A stretch of 64,000 bases of DNA from assembly GCF_900100365.1 (NCBI RefSeq), contig NZ_FNKU01000001.1:2046001-2110000 (forward strand), in the 5' to 3' direction. Below are positions 16,997 to 25,776 of this stretch, piece by piece. Under the pieces are notes generated by a model, which did not search any database, was not told the DNA's origin, and saw only the letters and a program-made list of their open reading frames with translations. The stretch's first letter is position 1, and the number at the start of each line of letters is the position of its first letter. The stretch is from Pseudomonas cannabina (lineage in GTDB: Bacteria > Pseudomonadota > Gammaproteobacteria > Pseudomonadales > Pseudomonadaceae). A program made the position numbers and the translations under genes.

Positions 16997-18045
16997 AAAA
17001 CCCCCACCATTTCGTCCGCACCGGCCTGTCATGCCTGCCTCTGGCAGCGGCGCTGTTTTGCCTGCCTGCGCAAGCGCAAACCACGCTGTATCTGGGCATG
17101 AACGGCGGGACCATGGAGCGGCTGTATGCCGATCAGGTCCTGCCTGCGTTCGAGAAAGCCAATAACGTCAAAGTGGTGATTGTGCCGGGCACCTCGGCAG
17201 ACATCCTCGCCAAGGCGCAGGCCAGCAAAGACAACCCGCAGATGCACGTGATCTTCCTCGACGACGGCATCATGTATCGGGCGATTTCCATGGGCCTGTG
17301 CGACACCCTGCAACCGAGCAGCGGGCTGAGTGATCTGCCAGCCAAGGCGAAAATCAAGCAACAGGCAGCGGCGGTCAGCCTCGGCGTCACCGGTCTGGCA
17401 TACAACACGCGAATGTTCAAGGAGAACGGCTGGAGCGCACCGACTTCGTGGATGGACCTGGCCGACAAGCGCTTCAAGGACAAGGTGGTGTTCCAGTCGC
17501 TGGCCTCGTCGACCTTCGGCCTGCACGGTTTTCTGATGTTCAACCGCATTCAGGGGGGCAGCGAGAAAGACGTCGAGCCCGGCTTCAAGGCCTGGCCGAA
17601 AACCATCGGCCCCAACGTGCTGGAATACATCGCCAGTTCGGCGAAGATTTCCGAGATGGTGCAAACCGACGAAGCTGCGCTGTTTCCGCTGACACCTACT
17701 CAGGTGACCGCATTGAAGATCAAGGGCGTGCCGGTGGAGTATGCGTCGCCCAAAGAAGGCGGCGTAGTGCTGAACGTGGCGGAATGTACGCTGGCCAACA
17801 ACAACCAGCCGGAACTGACACAGAAGCTCGCCGCGTATCTGCTCACACCTGAAGCGCAGGCTCCGGCGCTGGAGTTCGGCGATCAGATCCCGTCCAACCC
17901 GAAAACCCCGACCAGTGACAAGACGCGCGCTCAGGTCGAGGCGATGGAAAAATACCTGGAGACCGCGGTGACCATCGATTGGGATCAGGTCAACCTCATC
18001 CGCCCTGAATGGAACGCCCGCTGGAGCCGCAGCATCGAGCGCTAG
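16993..18045 (+). CDS. Periplasmic solute-binding protein, PotD-like (extracellular binding protein family 1)
   Basis: 350 residues with a cleavable signal peptide (basic start, hydrophobic core, 'LPAQAQT' cleavage region near residue 29). The mature protein resembles spermidine/putrescine-type binding proteins ('LYLGMNGGTMERLYADQVLPAFEK', in pieces, and 'NVKVVIVPGTSADILAKAQA'). It is the last gene of the operon and is translationally coupled to the frameshifted oxidoreductase (ATGA at 16993-16996), so its expression may be reduced by the upstream lesion. It would deliver the substrate to the PotABC-like importer; the ligand is probably an amino-acid-like or opine compound oxidised by the HcnABC-like enzyme. 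Confidence 0.88.
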   Translation: MKNPHHFVRTGLSCLPLAAALFCLPAQAQTTLYLGMNGGTMERLYADQVLPAFEKANNVKVVIVPGTSADILAKAQASKDNPQMHVIFLDDGIMYRAISMGLCDTLQPSSGLSDLPAKAKIKQQAAAVSLGVTGLAYNTRMFKENGWSAPTSWMDLADKRFKDKVVFQSLASSTFGLHGFLMFNRIQGGSEKDVEPGFKAWPKTIGPNVLEYIASSAKISEMVQTDEAALFPLTPTQVTALKIKGVPVEYASPKEGGVVLNVAECTLANNNQPELTQKLAAYLLTPEAQAPALEFGDQIPSNPKTPTSDKTRAQVEAMEKYLETAVTIDWDQVNLIRPEWNARWSRSIER

Positions 18046-18054
18046 CGCACCGCC

Positions 18055-18090
18055 CGCCTGGCCGCTGACCATCAGCGGCAGGCGTTTTTT
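18055..18090 (+). terminator. Intrinsic terminator of the importer/dehydrogenase operon
   Basis: CGCCTGGCCGCTGA at 18055-18068 pairs with TCAGCGGCAGGCG at 18072-18084 (one bulge), followed by TTTTTT. It lies ten bases after the binding-protein stop codon. Confidence 0.85.
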
Positions 18091-18184
18091 ACCACCCGGC
18101 AAATTATTTCAACTTATTGCCGCATAGCGCAGTCCCACCGTTACGCCCACTTCTCAAGGCGCATTCAACGATGGTTCTTTGTCT

Positions 18185-19498
18185 ATGAGTTTTATTGTCT
18201 GCATGAGCGTGCTCGGCGTCCTGTTGATGCTGCTGGCGCTCACCTCTTCCTATCTGCGCTGGATGCCCGTCACCACGTCGGCGGTGTGCCTGGCATTCGG
18301 TTTCGGCATCGGCCCGATGGGCCTCGATGTGGTGAATCTGGATTTCAAGGAATCCCACGAATGGCTGGAGCGCCTGACCGAAGTGGCGGTGCTGTTCTCG
18401 CTGTTCGGCACCGGCATCAAGCTGCGCCTGCCGTTGAGCGGCAAGGCCTGGCATTCGGCTTACTGGCTGGCCGGGCCAGTAATGCTGGCGACCATTGCGG
18501 GGGTCAGCGTCGCGGCGCATTACCTCATCGGGCTGGACTGGGGCGTCTCGGTGTTGCTCGGTGCCATGCTCTCGCCGACCGATCCGGTGCTGGCGGGGAT
18601 GGTCCAGGTCAACAGCGCGCAGGATCAGGATCGGCTGCGCTTCGGTCTGTCCGGCGAGGCCGGGCTCAACGATGGCACGGCTTTTCCTTTCGTGATCTTC
18701 GCGTTGCTGTACCTGACCTCCGGTGGCGGCATGGCCAACTGGATAGAGGACTGGCTGCTCAAGGATTTGATCTGGGCCGTCCCGGCGGGCTTGCTGATTG
18801 GCTACTTCATGGGACGCGGCGTCGGGCATCTGATGATTTTTCTGCGCATCAAAAATGCCGACAGCACCACGTCGCCCAACGATTTTCTGGCCCTGGCGTT
18901 GATCGCGCTGGCGTATGTGGTCGCGCAGAGTGTGGGCGCGTTCGGTTTTCTGTCGGTATTCGCCGCAGGTTTCGGCTTGCGTCAGGCCGAAGTCCGCACC
19001 ACCCGCTCGGACGTGCCGTCGGAACACGTGGCACAGCCCGTGCTCGGGCATATGACGGCTTCGCTGGAAAAAGGCACGGTGGCCGACACCAACGACTTGA
19101 GCGAATCCCAATTGGCCGCCGGCGTCATGATGGGCGACATGCTGGTGTTCGGCAACCTGGTAGAGCGAGCCATGGAAGTGCTGCTGATCACCTTGTTGGG
19201 CGCCGCACTGGCGTCGTATTGGGACTGGCGCGCCATCGGCCTTGGGCTGGCGCTGTTTTGCGTCATCCGCCCGGCGAGCGTCTGGCTGCTGGTCAGTCGG
19301 CGTCTGCTCAACCCACGGCAGAAGGCACTGGTCGGCTGGTTCGGCATTCGCGGCATTGGCAGCCTTGCGGATGACGTCGGCCACGTCGTCATCGGCATGA
19401 CGTTGTCGGTGGTGGCGTTGAGTATTCTGGTGCACGGCATCAGCATCCAGCCGTTGCTCGAACGCTATGAACGCAGTACAGCGGCGAATTCTGACTGA
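18185..19498 (+). CDS. Cation:proton antiporter, CPA1/NhaP type
   Basis: 437 residues, almost entirely hydrophobic, with about twelve to thirteen membrane helices. Family segments include 'AMLSPTDPVLAGMVQ' (TDP motif), 'GLSGEAGLNDGTAFPFV' (the conserved E-x-x-x-N-D ion-binding signature) and 'LVGWFGIRGIGSLA' near the C-terminus. It should exchange Na+ or K+ for protons across the inner membrane. Translation is proposed from ATG at 18185; an alternative TTG lies two codons upstream. A five-codon ORF (ATG at 18171) ends by overlapping this start, which might couple translation. The gene appears monocistronic. Confidence 0.88.
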   Translation: MSFIVCMSVLGVLLMLLALTSSYLRWMPVTTSAVCLAFGFGIGPMGLDVVNLDFKESHEWLERLTEVAVLFSLFGTGIKLRLPLSGKAWHSAYWLAGPVMLATIAGVSVAAHYLIGLDWGVSVLLGAMLSPTDPVLAGMVQVNSAQDQDRLRFGLSGEAGLNDGTAFPFVIFALLYLTSGGGMANWIEDWLLKDLIWAVPAGLLIGYFMGRGVGHLMIFLRIKNADSTTSPNDFLALALIALAYVVAQSVGAFGFLSVFAAGFGLRQAEVRTTRSDVPSEHVAQPVLGHMTASLEKGTVADTNDLSESQLAAGVMMGDMLVFGNLVERAMEVLLITLLGAALASYWDWRAIGLGLALFCVIRPASVWLLVSRRLLNPRQKALVGWFGIRGIGSLADDVGHVVIGMTLSVVALSILVHGISIQPLLERYERSTAANSD

Positions 19499-19764
19499 AC
19501 AGCGCGTGCCAGCGCCGTTGCCATAGAGCCTGTCGATGAGCGTATCGGAACAAGCAATTGGACTGCGGCAATTCGTCTCGGTTAGCGTGGCGGCATACAG
19601 CCTGTGCAATCTGCGCCTTGTATGGCTACTATGAAGACAAAACAAGGCACTCTGCCAGCCTGTCCGCCGGTGCAACCCGGCGTTCAGTGTGCAAAAGACC
19701 TGAACCCCTGCAACGCGCTGGCCTCCAAACGGAATACAGCTTTATCAATCAGTCAGAAGGTGAA

Positions 19765-20763
19765 ATGTCAGAATCCGTCCTGATGGACCGCTTTGCCCGC
19801 AAAGTCGATTATCTGCGCATGTCGGTCACCGACCGTTGCGATTTCCGCTGCGTGTACTGCATGGCCGAAGAGATGACATTTCTGCCTCGGCAACAGATCC
19901 TGTCACTGGAAGAAATCCTCCAGGTGGCCGAGCGCTTCGTCGCGCTGGGCACCCGCAAGATCCGTCTGACCGGTGGCGAGCCGCTGGTGCGTGCCGGCGT
20001 GGTCGGGCTTTGCGAACGAATCGCCGCGCTGCCCGGCCTGCGCGAACTGTGCATGACCACCAATGGCTCGCAACTGGATAAACTCGCAGCGCCACTGTTT
20101 GATGCGGGCGTCACGCGCCTGAACATCAGCCTCGACAGCCTCGACCCGCAGCGCTTTCGCGAGCTGACCCGCACGGGTGATCTGCACAAGGTCATCGCCG
20201 GCATCGACGCCGCCAACGCCGCCGGTTTCGTGCACACCAAACTCAACTGCGTGGTCATGCATGGCCGCAACGATCACGAGATCAACGACCTGCTGGCGTT
20301 CGCCATCGATCGCAATCTGGATATCTCGTTCATTGAAGAGATGCCGCTGGGCATCATCAGCGAGCACAGTCGCGCCGAGTCCTTCTACTCCAGCGATCAG
20401 GTCCGCGAGAGGATTGCCGAGCGCTACACGCTGGTGCCGTCTACCGATTCGACGCAAGGCCCGTCGCGCTACTGGCGTCTGGCAGAAGCGCCGGGGATTC
20501 GCGTCGGCTTCATTTCTCCGCACAGCCATAACTTTTGCGGCACCTGCAACCGCGTACGGCTGACCGTCGAAGGCCGACTGCTGCTGTGCCTGGGTAACGA
20601 GCATTCGGTGGATTTGAAAGCGGTATTGCGCGCCAACCCCGGTCAGCCGCAGAAACTCGAGAAAGCCATTATCGACGCGATGCAGTTGAAGCCTTGGAGC
20701 CACAACTTCACCCATGATGACGGTGTACAGGTGGTGCGCTTCATGAACATGACCGGCGGCTGA
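19765..20763 (+). CDS. moaA: GTP 3',8-cyclase MoaA (molybdenum cofactor biosynthesis)
   Basis: 332 residues. It has the radical-SAM motif '[11 protein letters not shown]' (CxxxCxxC), a glycine-rich SAM site '[12 protein letters not shown]', and the second C-terminal cluster motif '[13 protein letters not shown]...LLLCLG'. The C-terminal GG tail ('MTGG') required for activity is present. It catalyses the first step of molybdopterin synthesis from GTP, together with MoaC. The frame is open to 19558, but the ATG at 19765 has an AGAAGG ribosome site and gives the standard length. It is not adjacent to other moa genes. The 265-base region upstream holds no obvious Moco riboswitch. Confidence 0.96.
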   Translation: MSESVLMDRFARKVDYLRMSVTDRCDFRCVYCMAEEMTFLPRQQILSLEEILQVAERFVALGTRKIRLTGGEPLVRAGVVGLCERIAALPGLRELCMTTNGSQLDKLAAPLFDAGVTRLNISLDSLDPQRFRELTRTGDLHKVIAGIDAANAAGFVHTKLNCVVMHGRNDHEINDLLAFAIDRNLDISFIEEMPLGIISEHSRAESFYSSDQVRERIAERYTLVPSTDSTQGPSRYWRLAEAPGIRVGFISPHSHNFCGTCNRVRLTVEGRLLLCLGNEHSVDLKAVLRANPGQPQKLEKAIIDAMQLKPWSHNFTHDDGVQVVRFMNMTGG

Positions 20764-20789
20764 CCGGCGCGCCTTGTCCGCCCGCCCGG

Positions 20790-21323
20790 TTATATGCCGG
20801 TCTTGCGAAAGAACAGCGTGATCTGCCCGACTTCAACACCCAGTTTGCTCATGGACGAACGATTGGCCATGGTCTGCTCGTCGATCAGGTACATCCAGTC
20901 GTCGAGACTGACGTCGTATTCGGTACCGTCCACCGGCAGCCTGAGCACGTAATTCCAGTGGAAGCTGTTGCCCGCCACTTCGCCATACGCCTCGCCGACC
21001 ACGTCTCCCGCGGTACCCTTCCAACGGCCAGGGCCATTGGGGCGCAGGCGCCATTCGCGAACCTGCTTAGTGCCATCGCTGTAACTGAAGGCCTCGTGCA
21101 TGACCAGCACTTCGCCCTCACTGTGGCCATCGATCACCACGGTAAAGCGCTTGGTCACCTCGCCTGAACGCTTCTGAAACATGCCCCAGGCTTCAACGCG
21201 TCCGGTGAAATATTTGCGCAGATCGAGCTTCGGCGCTTCCTGACTGTAATGACTGACCGGCACGCCGCCGCAACCGCTCAGCGCCAGGCCCAGACACAGC
21301 AACACCATCCATTTTTTGAGCAT
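20790..21323 (-). CDS. DUF3833-family lipoprotein
   Basis: 177 residues. The N-terminus is a lipoprotein signal: basic start (MLKKW), hydrophobic core and lipobox 'LALSGC'. The remainder is a beta-rich domain ('KYFTGRVEAWGMFQKRSGEV', 'EWRLRPNGPGRWKGTAGDVVG', in pieces) characteristic of DUF3833, whose function is unknown. Start set at 21323 because GGAGGG precedes this ATG; the frame is open seven codons further. It lies 17 bases after the chalcone-isomerase-like gene and is probably co-transcribed with it. Confidence 0.82.
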   Translation of the reverse strand: MLKKWMVLLCLGLALSGCGGVPVSHYSQEAPKLDLRKYFTGRVEAWGMFQKRSGEVTKRFTVVIDGHSEGEVLVMHEAFSYSDGTKQVREWRLRPNGPGRWKGTAGDVVGEAYGEVAGNSFHWNYVLRLPVDGTEYDVSLDDWMYLIDEQTMANRSSMSKLGVEVGQITLFFRKTGI

Positions 21324-21340
21324 GCGCCCTCCGTGATTGA

Positions 21341-21865
21341 TCATGAGCCGGTACTTCCGAGCAGTTCTTCACGCAGCTCCGGGTTGCGGGTTTTCGGGTC
21401 AAGCCAGATGGAGAAAAAAGCCTTGGCGAACTGGCTGTCGGGGACTACGTGCTGCAGTTTAGTGCCCACATAGAAGCGCGCCTCACGACCAGGCAGATAA
21501 ACGCCGGTAATCTTCATGCCGGGCTGCACATCGACGAACGATTGCTGCATGTGCTGGCGCCACGCGGTCAGTTGATCAGCACTGACAGCGGCTCCGGAAA
21601 TACGCTTGATTTCATCGATGCTGGCATCGACCAGGTCTTCACGGTCGATGGCGCGGTGATACGTGAGTTCGAGTGCCAGCGGCGCGTCGGCCGTGAAAGG
21701 CTTTGCCGGGCTGGACAGCCTCGCGGTGTAGATGCGGAACCCGAACAGGGTGAGTTCGCCACTGCCTACCACTTGCGCGTTGGGTAGCGCTTCACGCCAG
21801 TCTGCCAGGGCGCTGCCGCTGAGCAGAATCAGGAACCATAACCATCGTGGCGCACGCGTGGGCAT
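21341..21865 (-). CDS. Chalcone isomerase-like periplasmic protein
   Basis: 174 residues with a signal peptide (MPTRAPRWLWFLILLSGSALA) and a mature part matching the bacterial chalcone-isomerase-like fold: 'GSGELTLFGFRIYTARL', 'ELTYHRAIDREDLVDASIDEI', 'MKITGVYLPGREARFYVG', 'FAKAFFSIWLDPKT'. Bacterial members are thought to be non-catalytic or fatty-acid-binding proteins; no flavonoid role is implied. Start at 21865 has an AGAGG site; 18 in-frame codons upstream are not needed. It forms a two-gene unit with the downstream DUF3833 lipoprotein. Confidence 0.8.
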   Translation of the reverse strand: MPTRAPRWLWFLILLSGSALADWREALPNAQVVGSGELTLFGFRIYTARLSSPAKPFTADAPLALELTYHRAIDREDLVDASIDEIKRISGAAVSADQLTAWRQHMQQSFVDVQPGMKITGVYLPGREARFYVGTKLQHVVPDSQFAKAFFSIWLDPKTRNPELREELLGSTGS

Positions 21866-22125
21866 CGACAACCTCTGGAGATGTACCGCCGGGTCAGGGA
21901 CCGACGGCCAGAAAGTCATGAGAGCCAGCGGTGTGGTCTATACCGAAACCGGGAAAAACAGCGCCATACACGCTGACTCGTGAGCGGAATCTATACCACT
22001 CATTTGGTTTTGTACAACAATAAGACAATGATTCAGGGTTAAAGCTGAAACGGTTCTGTTATCTGGCTGATACAGCCTGCTCCCTTCCGGGGTCGGGAGC
22101 AGACTCCGCTTAGTCGGCCGCTAGC

Positions 22126-22443
22126 TCAGGCCACCTGCGAATGCGAATGGCGCTGGGTCTTCTGCCATTCGCTTTTCAAGGCTTGCAGCGTGTTTTCCAT
22201 GAACGTGCGATCCGCAGCGGCCTTCTTGCCAACGTAGCCCTGTCCACGGCGGAACATCTTCAGTGCAACACGCATCTGTGGATGGGCGTCGCGGAACTCG
22301 CACTCCCGGGTATGCGGCGCCATGGCATCGACATGCACTTCACCGGACTCGGCGATCCATACAATGTGATCGTACAGCGTGTCTTTGCGCGCGGCAAACA
22401 GGCCAGCCAATTGATCGATAGTCGGCTGTTTGTTGATATTCAT
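22126..22443 (-). CDS. Conserved hypothetical protein, possibly nucleoid- or stress-related
   Basis: 105 residues, unrecognised. The protein is helical and basic toward the C-terminus, with 'QLAGLFAARKDTLYDHIVWI' and 'RRGQGYVGKKAAADRTFMEN' segments and a His-rich tail. No signal peptide or membrane segment. The ATG at 22443 follows AGGAGCATCAAC, an excellent ribosome site, which supports it being real. Function cannot be assigned; it is flanked by intergenic sequence on both sides. Confidence 0.6.
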   Translation of the reverse strand: MNINKQPTIDQLAGLFAARKDTLYDHIVWIAESGEVHVDAMAPHTRECEFRDAHPQMRVALKMFRRGQGYVGKKAAADRTFMENTLQALKSEWQKTQRHSHSQVA

Positions 22444-22865
22444 GTTGATGCTCCTTCACTCGCAGACTGTTCAATAGTTGATACATCAAGTTCATGTGCC
22501 GGACGGTCATCCACGAACCCTGATGGAGTGTTCGTCGAATACAGTTCCAGCCCCTCAAGGACATGCAGGTAGCCTTGATGAGAAGCCGCTACACAGCGGC
22601 GTCAACGTTGCAGAGAAGAAGTCACGAAACCCAAAGACCCGGCCCGGAATCGACAAGCGATCCGCTACAAGCATCATGAGGACGTTTCGCCAGCTTCCCG
22701 CCTTTATCGACGACGATGCCAGGTCAGCTTCATCAATCTGCCTTGTGGGCAGCCTACATCCGGGAACATCTCGACGGCTTGTCGAGCCTGCTCAGTACCG
22801 TTTTGCTGCGCTCCCGATCAGGGAGACAGCTGCATAATGCAAGGGCAAAAGAAGCGCGTCAACGA
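22444..22865. other. Intergenic region without recognised gene
   Basis: A plus-strand frame of 119 codons (22478-22837) has an odd composition, no ribosome site and no family resemblance, and I do not regard it as a gene. The left end must contain the promoter for the minus-strand hypothetical gene. Confidence 0.4.
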
Positions 22866-22897
22866 TTATGTAGTGATTATTTTTAATCACTACATAA
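22866..22897. repeat. Perfect AT-rich palindrome (14-bp arms, TTTT loop)
   Basis: TTATGTAGTGATTA at 22866-22879 is followed by TTTT and its exact reverse complement at 22884-22897. It is strikingly AT-rich against a GC-rich background. A second hairpin, GGCACGGT with ACCGTGCC, lies about 55 bases further right. The palindrome could be an operator or a terminator downstream of the amidohydrolase pseudogene, which ends at 23037. Confidence 0.6.
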
Positions 22898-23036
22898 TTT
22901 GATTGCGGGCGTGCAGTTACGTGAAAAGCTGACTGAATAGTCACCGCAGCGGCACGGTCCCGCACCGTGCCACACTGAATCGCTGATGGGTGTCTCTAAT
23001 GGTTTTAAGCCACCTGACTTCAACTGCCCGTGCGGA

Positions 23037-24875
23037 TCAAAACGCAAAACATGAGCAACCAAACGCGCCCCAGAACCCCTGGAAGTCGCTGACCGGTGCT
23101 CTGGAAAAACGCGCTTTATCATGACTGTGGGCATGCACGGCGCACGGGCCGCTGCAATGATGGACCTGAGACGCCAAAGGTGCCGCCGGACGCCAGTGAC
23201 CCGGTACGCTGGCAACCGGCGACCAGTCCGGCAACACGGGTACGCCGGGCGGCGCGAGGGTTTCGAAGTCGCCTGCGCCGAACACCACCTTGCCGTTGAC
23301 GACGGTCAGCACCGATTCGATCCATTTGATGGCTTCCGGCTCGATGCTGAAGTAATCCGCCGAGAGCACCGCCAGATCGGCAAGCTGCCCGACCTTGACC
23401 TGGCCTTTGTTGCCCTGCTCGGACGAAAACCACGCGCTGCCATGGGTGAACAGTTCCAGCGCGGTCGCGCGCGGTAAACCTTCGGGATACAGCTCGAGCC
23501 CGCCCACGGTGCGACCGCTGACCATCCAGTACAGCGAGGTTCAGGGATTGTAACTGGACACCCGCGTGGCGTCGGTGCCTGCGCCGACCGGCACGCCTTC
23601 GGAAAGCATGCGCTGAATGGGCGGCGTCAGTTCAGCGGCCTTGGCACCGTAACGCTCGACGAAGTATTCGCCCTGAAACGCCATGCGGTCCTGAATCGCG
23701 ATACCGCCACCCAGCGCTTTGACGCGTTCGATATTCTTCGGCGTGATGGTCTCGCAGTGATCAAAAAACCACGGCAGACCTTCGAACGGAATGTCGCGAT
23801 TGACCTTTTCAAACACGTCGAGCATGCGACTGATCGATTCGTCATACGTCGCGTGCAGACGAAACGGCCAGCGCTGTTCGACCAGATGACGGACGACTGG
23901 CTCCAGATCGTCCTCCATGCCCGACGGCAGATCCGGACGCGGTTCGAGGAAATCCTCGAAGTCGGCGGCGGAAAAAGTCAGCATCTCCCCTGCCCCGTTG
24001 TGCCGCAGAAAATCGTCCCCCTGATGTAACTGCACGGTGTTTGTCCAGTTCTTGAAATCGGTCAGTTCTTCCTTTGGCTTTTGAGTGAACAGGTTGTAAG
24101 CGATGCGCACCGTCAGTTACTGTTCGCGGGCCAGTTGCTCGATCACCGCGTAATCGTCAGGGTAATTCTGGAAGCCGCCACCGGCATCGATCGCGCTGGT
24201 CAGGCCCAACCGGTTGAGCTCGCGCATGAACTGGCGGGTTGAGTTGACCTGATACTCCAGCGGCAGCTTCGGGCCTTTGGCCAGCGTCGAATAGAGAATC
24301 ATCGCATTGGGCCGGGCGACCAGCATGCCGGTCGGGTGGCCCTGCGCGTCCCGCACAATCTCGCCGCCCGGCGGGTTCGGCGTATCGCGGGTGTAGCCGA
24401 CAACGCGCAAAGCGGCGCGGTTGAGCAGCGCACGGTCATAAAGGTGCAGCACGAACACGGGCGTATCCGGCGCGGCCTGATTGAGCTCTTCCAGCGTCGG
24501 CATGCGCTTTTCCGCGAACTGGAATTCATTCCAGCCGCCCACCACCCGCACCCACTGCGGCGTGGGTGTGCGGTCGGCCTGATCCTTGAGCAGGCGCAAG
24601 GCGTCGGCCAGCGACGGCACGCCCTCCCAGCGCAGTTCCAGGTTGTAATTCAAGCCGCCACGGATCAAGTGCAGATGCGAGTCGTTGAGGCCCGGAATCG
24701 CCGTGCGTTTTTGCAGGTCGATCACCTGTGTCGCGCCGCCGCGCAGCGCCATCACCTCGGCGTCGCCGCCCACTGCAACAAAACGACCCTCGCTGATCGC
24801 CACCGCAGTGGCTTCAGGCTTTGCACGGTCAACCGTATGAAACTTACCGTTGAACAGAATCAACTCGACACTCAT
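23037..24875 (-). pseudogene. Amidohydrolase (YtcJ-like) with two nonsense codons
   Basis: One frame of 613 codons is interrupted twice. The N-terminal part (from ATG at 24875, MSVELILFNGKFHTVD) has the metal-binding 'PGLNDSHLHL'. A TAA at 24119-24117 follows '...IEQLAREQ' (probably CAA before) and translation would continue 'LTVRIAYNLF'. The middle part has 'PFRLHATYDESI' and 'FDHCET'. A TGA at 23543-23541 follows 'ATRVSSYNP' (probably TGG before). The last part has 'GQLADLAVLSADYF', the metallo-dependent hydrolase C-terminal segment. Apart from the two stops, the frame is continuous, so both mutations are point substitutions. Intact homologues hydrolyse amides or formylated compounds, substrate unknown. 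Confidence 0.9.
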
Positions 24876-24979
24876 GGCGATACCTTTGGCGGAAGATTTA
24901 AAGGCACTGGCAGGACAGGAGAAGTACAAAGAGGGAAACATCGTTTTGGCGCGGGCTGGCTTTATCGTCAGTCATCAGA

Positions 24980-25606
24980 TCACTTTCCCTGTGAGTATTT
25001 CGCGGAAGCATTCAACCAGGGCGCCAGTAAACGGGTCGCCGCGGGCATCAGAACGTACACCACCAGCAAAACGATGGTCACCGTCACCAGCGCTGTGCTG
25101 ATGAAATAGCCCGACAGCCAGGAGACCTGCGTAAACACCGGCCGCCACACCTGCGGAATCAGCAAGGTCAACGGCAGAATGACCATGTACGACACGCATG
25201 CCTGCTTCCAGCGCGGCGGTGGACTGCGATCTTCGGTCGGTGGCGTAAACCAGAACTCGTTGTGAGGTTTGACCTGCGTCTGATCGCCATCGGCAAGCAT
25301 AGGCGCAGCCTCCGCCACAAGCTGGCGCCGCTCGTCGGAGTCCAGCCATTGCTGCATCACCAACGTCGATTGAAAACGCAGCACACTGGTGAACATCTGT
25401 AAGCCAGCGTCCTTGCTGCGAATTACATCAACGCCCAGATGCCCCGGCTGCTGACCGGCAATGGTCACAATACGCCGCAGCCAGCTCTCGTAATCAGCTT
25501 CACGCCCGGCCGTGACCCGGTGCTTGATGACCAGTGTCACCACTTCGTTCAGTGAGGGGTTGTCAGGGGTGTGGAGTGTTGCAGGAGGCGGGACTGAATC
25601 GGACAT
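24980..25606 (-). CDS. Antibiotic-biosynthesis-monooxygenase (ABM) domain protein with C-terminal membrane anchor
   Basis: 208 residues. The first ~115 form a ferredoxin-like ABM domain ('VTLVIKHRVTAGREADYESWL', 'GHLGVDVIRSKD', 'RFQSTLVMQQWLDS'). The C-terminal third contains two transmembrane helices (about 140-160 and 172-195). Such ABM-membrane fusions are common in proteobacteria but uncharacterised; a haem- or quinone-related oxidative role is only a guess. Start chosen at ATG 25606 because the 46 codons upstream show no protein-like composition. It lies just downstream of the amidohydrolase pseudogene start on the same strand, in a possible former operon. Confidence 0.75.
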   Translation of the reverse strand: MSDSVPPPATLHTPDNPSLNEVVTLVIKHRVTAGREADYESWLRRIVTIAGQQPGHLGVDVIRSKDAGLQMFTSVLRFQSTLVMQQWLDSDERRQLVAEAAPMLADGDQTQVKPHNEFWFTPPTEDRSPPPRWKQACVSYMVILPLTLLIPQVWRPVFTQVSWLSGYFISTALVTVTIVLLVVYVLMPAATRLLAPWLNASAKYSQGK

Positions 25607-25728
25607 GGTCTGGGCTCTGGTTGGGGAAGTGAGAGCCGGTTTGCACATGGCATGCGTACTGCATCGGCGGCCCGACCTACACGATAGTGCATGGTCAGCC
25701 ATACGCCAGAACGGTTCACTGACAAAAA

Positions 25729-25756
25729 AGGCCCGGAAGCTCACGCTCCCGGGCCT
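25729..25756 (-). terminator. Intrinsic terminator downstream of the NIT-domain chemoreceptor
   Basis: On the minus strand, GGCCCGGGAGC pairs with GCTTCCGGGCC around GTGA and is followed by TTTTTT. It lies about 20 bases beyond the chemoreceptor stop codon. Confidence 0.85.
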
Positions 25757-25776
25757 CTAAACCCCCTTTTCTATCC

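Noticed and set aside
17029..18102. 357-codon minus-strand ORF
   Set aside because: Antisense to the solute-binding protein, whose signal peptide and family motifs are clear.
18104..19675. 523-codon minus-strand ORF
   Set aside because: It is antisense to the antiporter gene, His/Gln/Arg-rich as usual for shadows of GC-rich membrane genes, and has no family resemblance.
19499..19764. Molybdenum-cofactor riboswitch upstream of moaA
   Set aside because: No arrangement of the conserved Moco helices could be recognised by eye; a covariance search would decide.
22478..22837. 119-codon plus-strand ORF in the gap before the palindrome
   Set aside because: No ribosome site and irregular composition; not matched to any family known to me.
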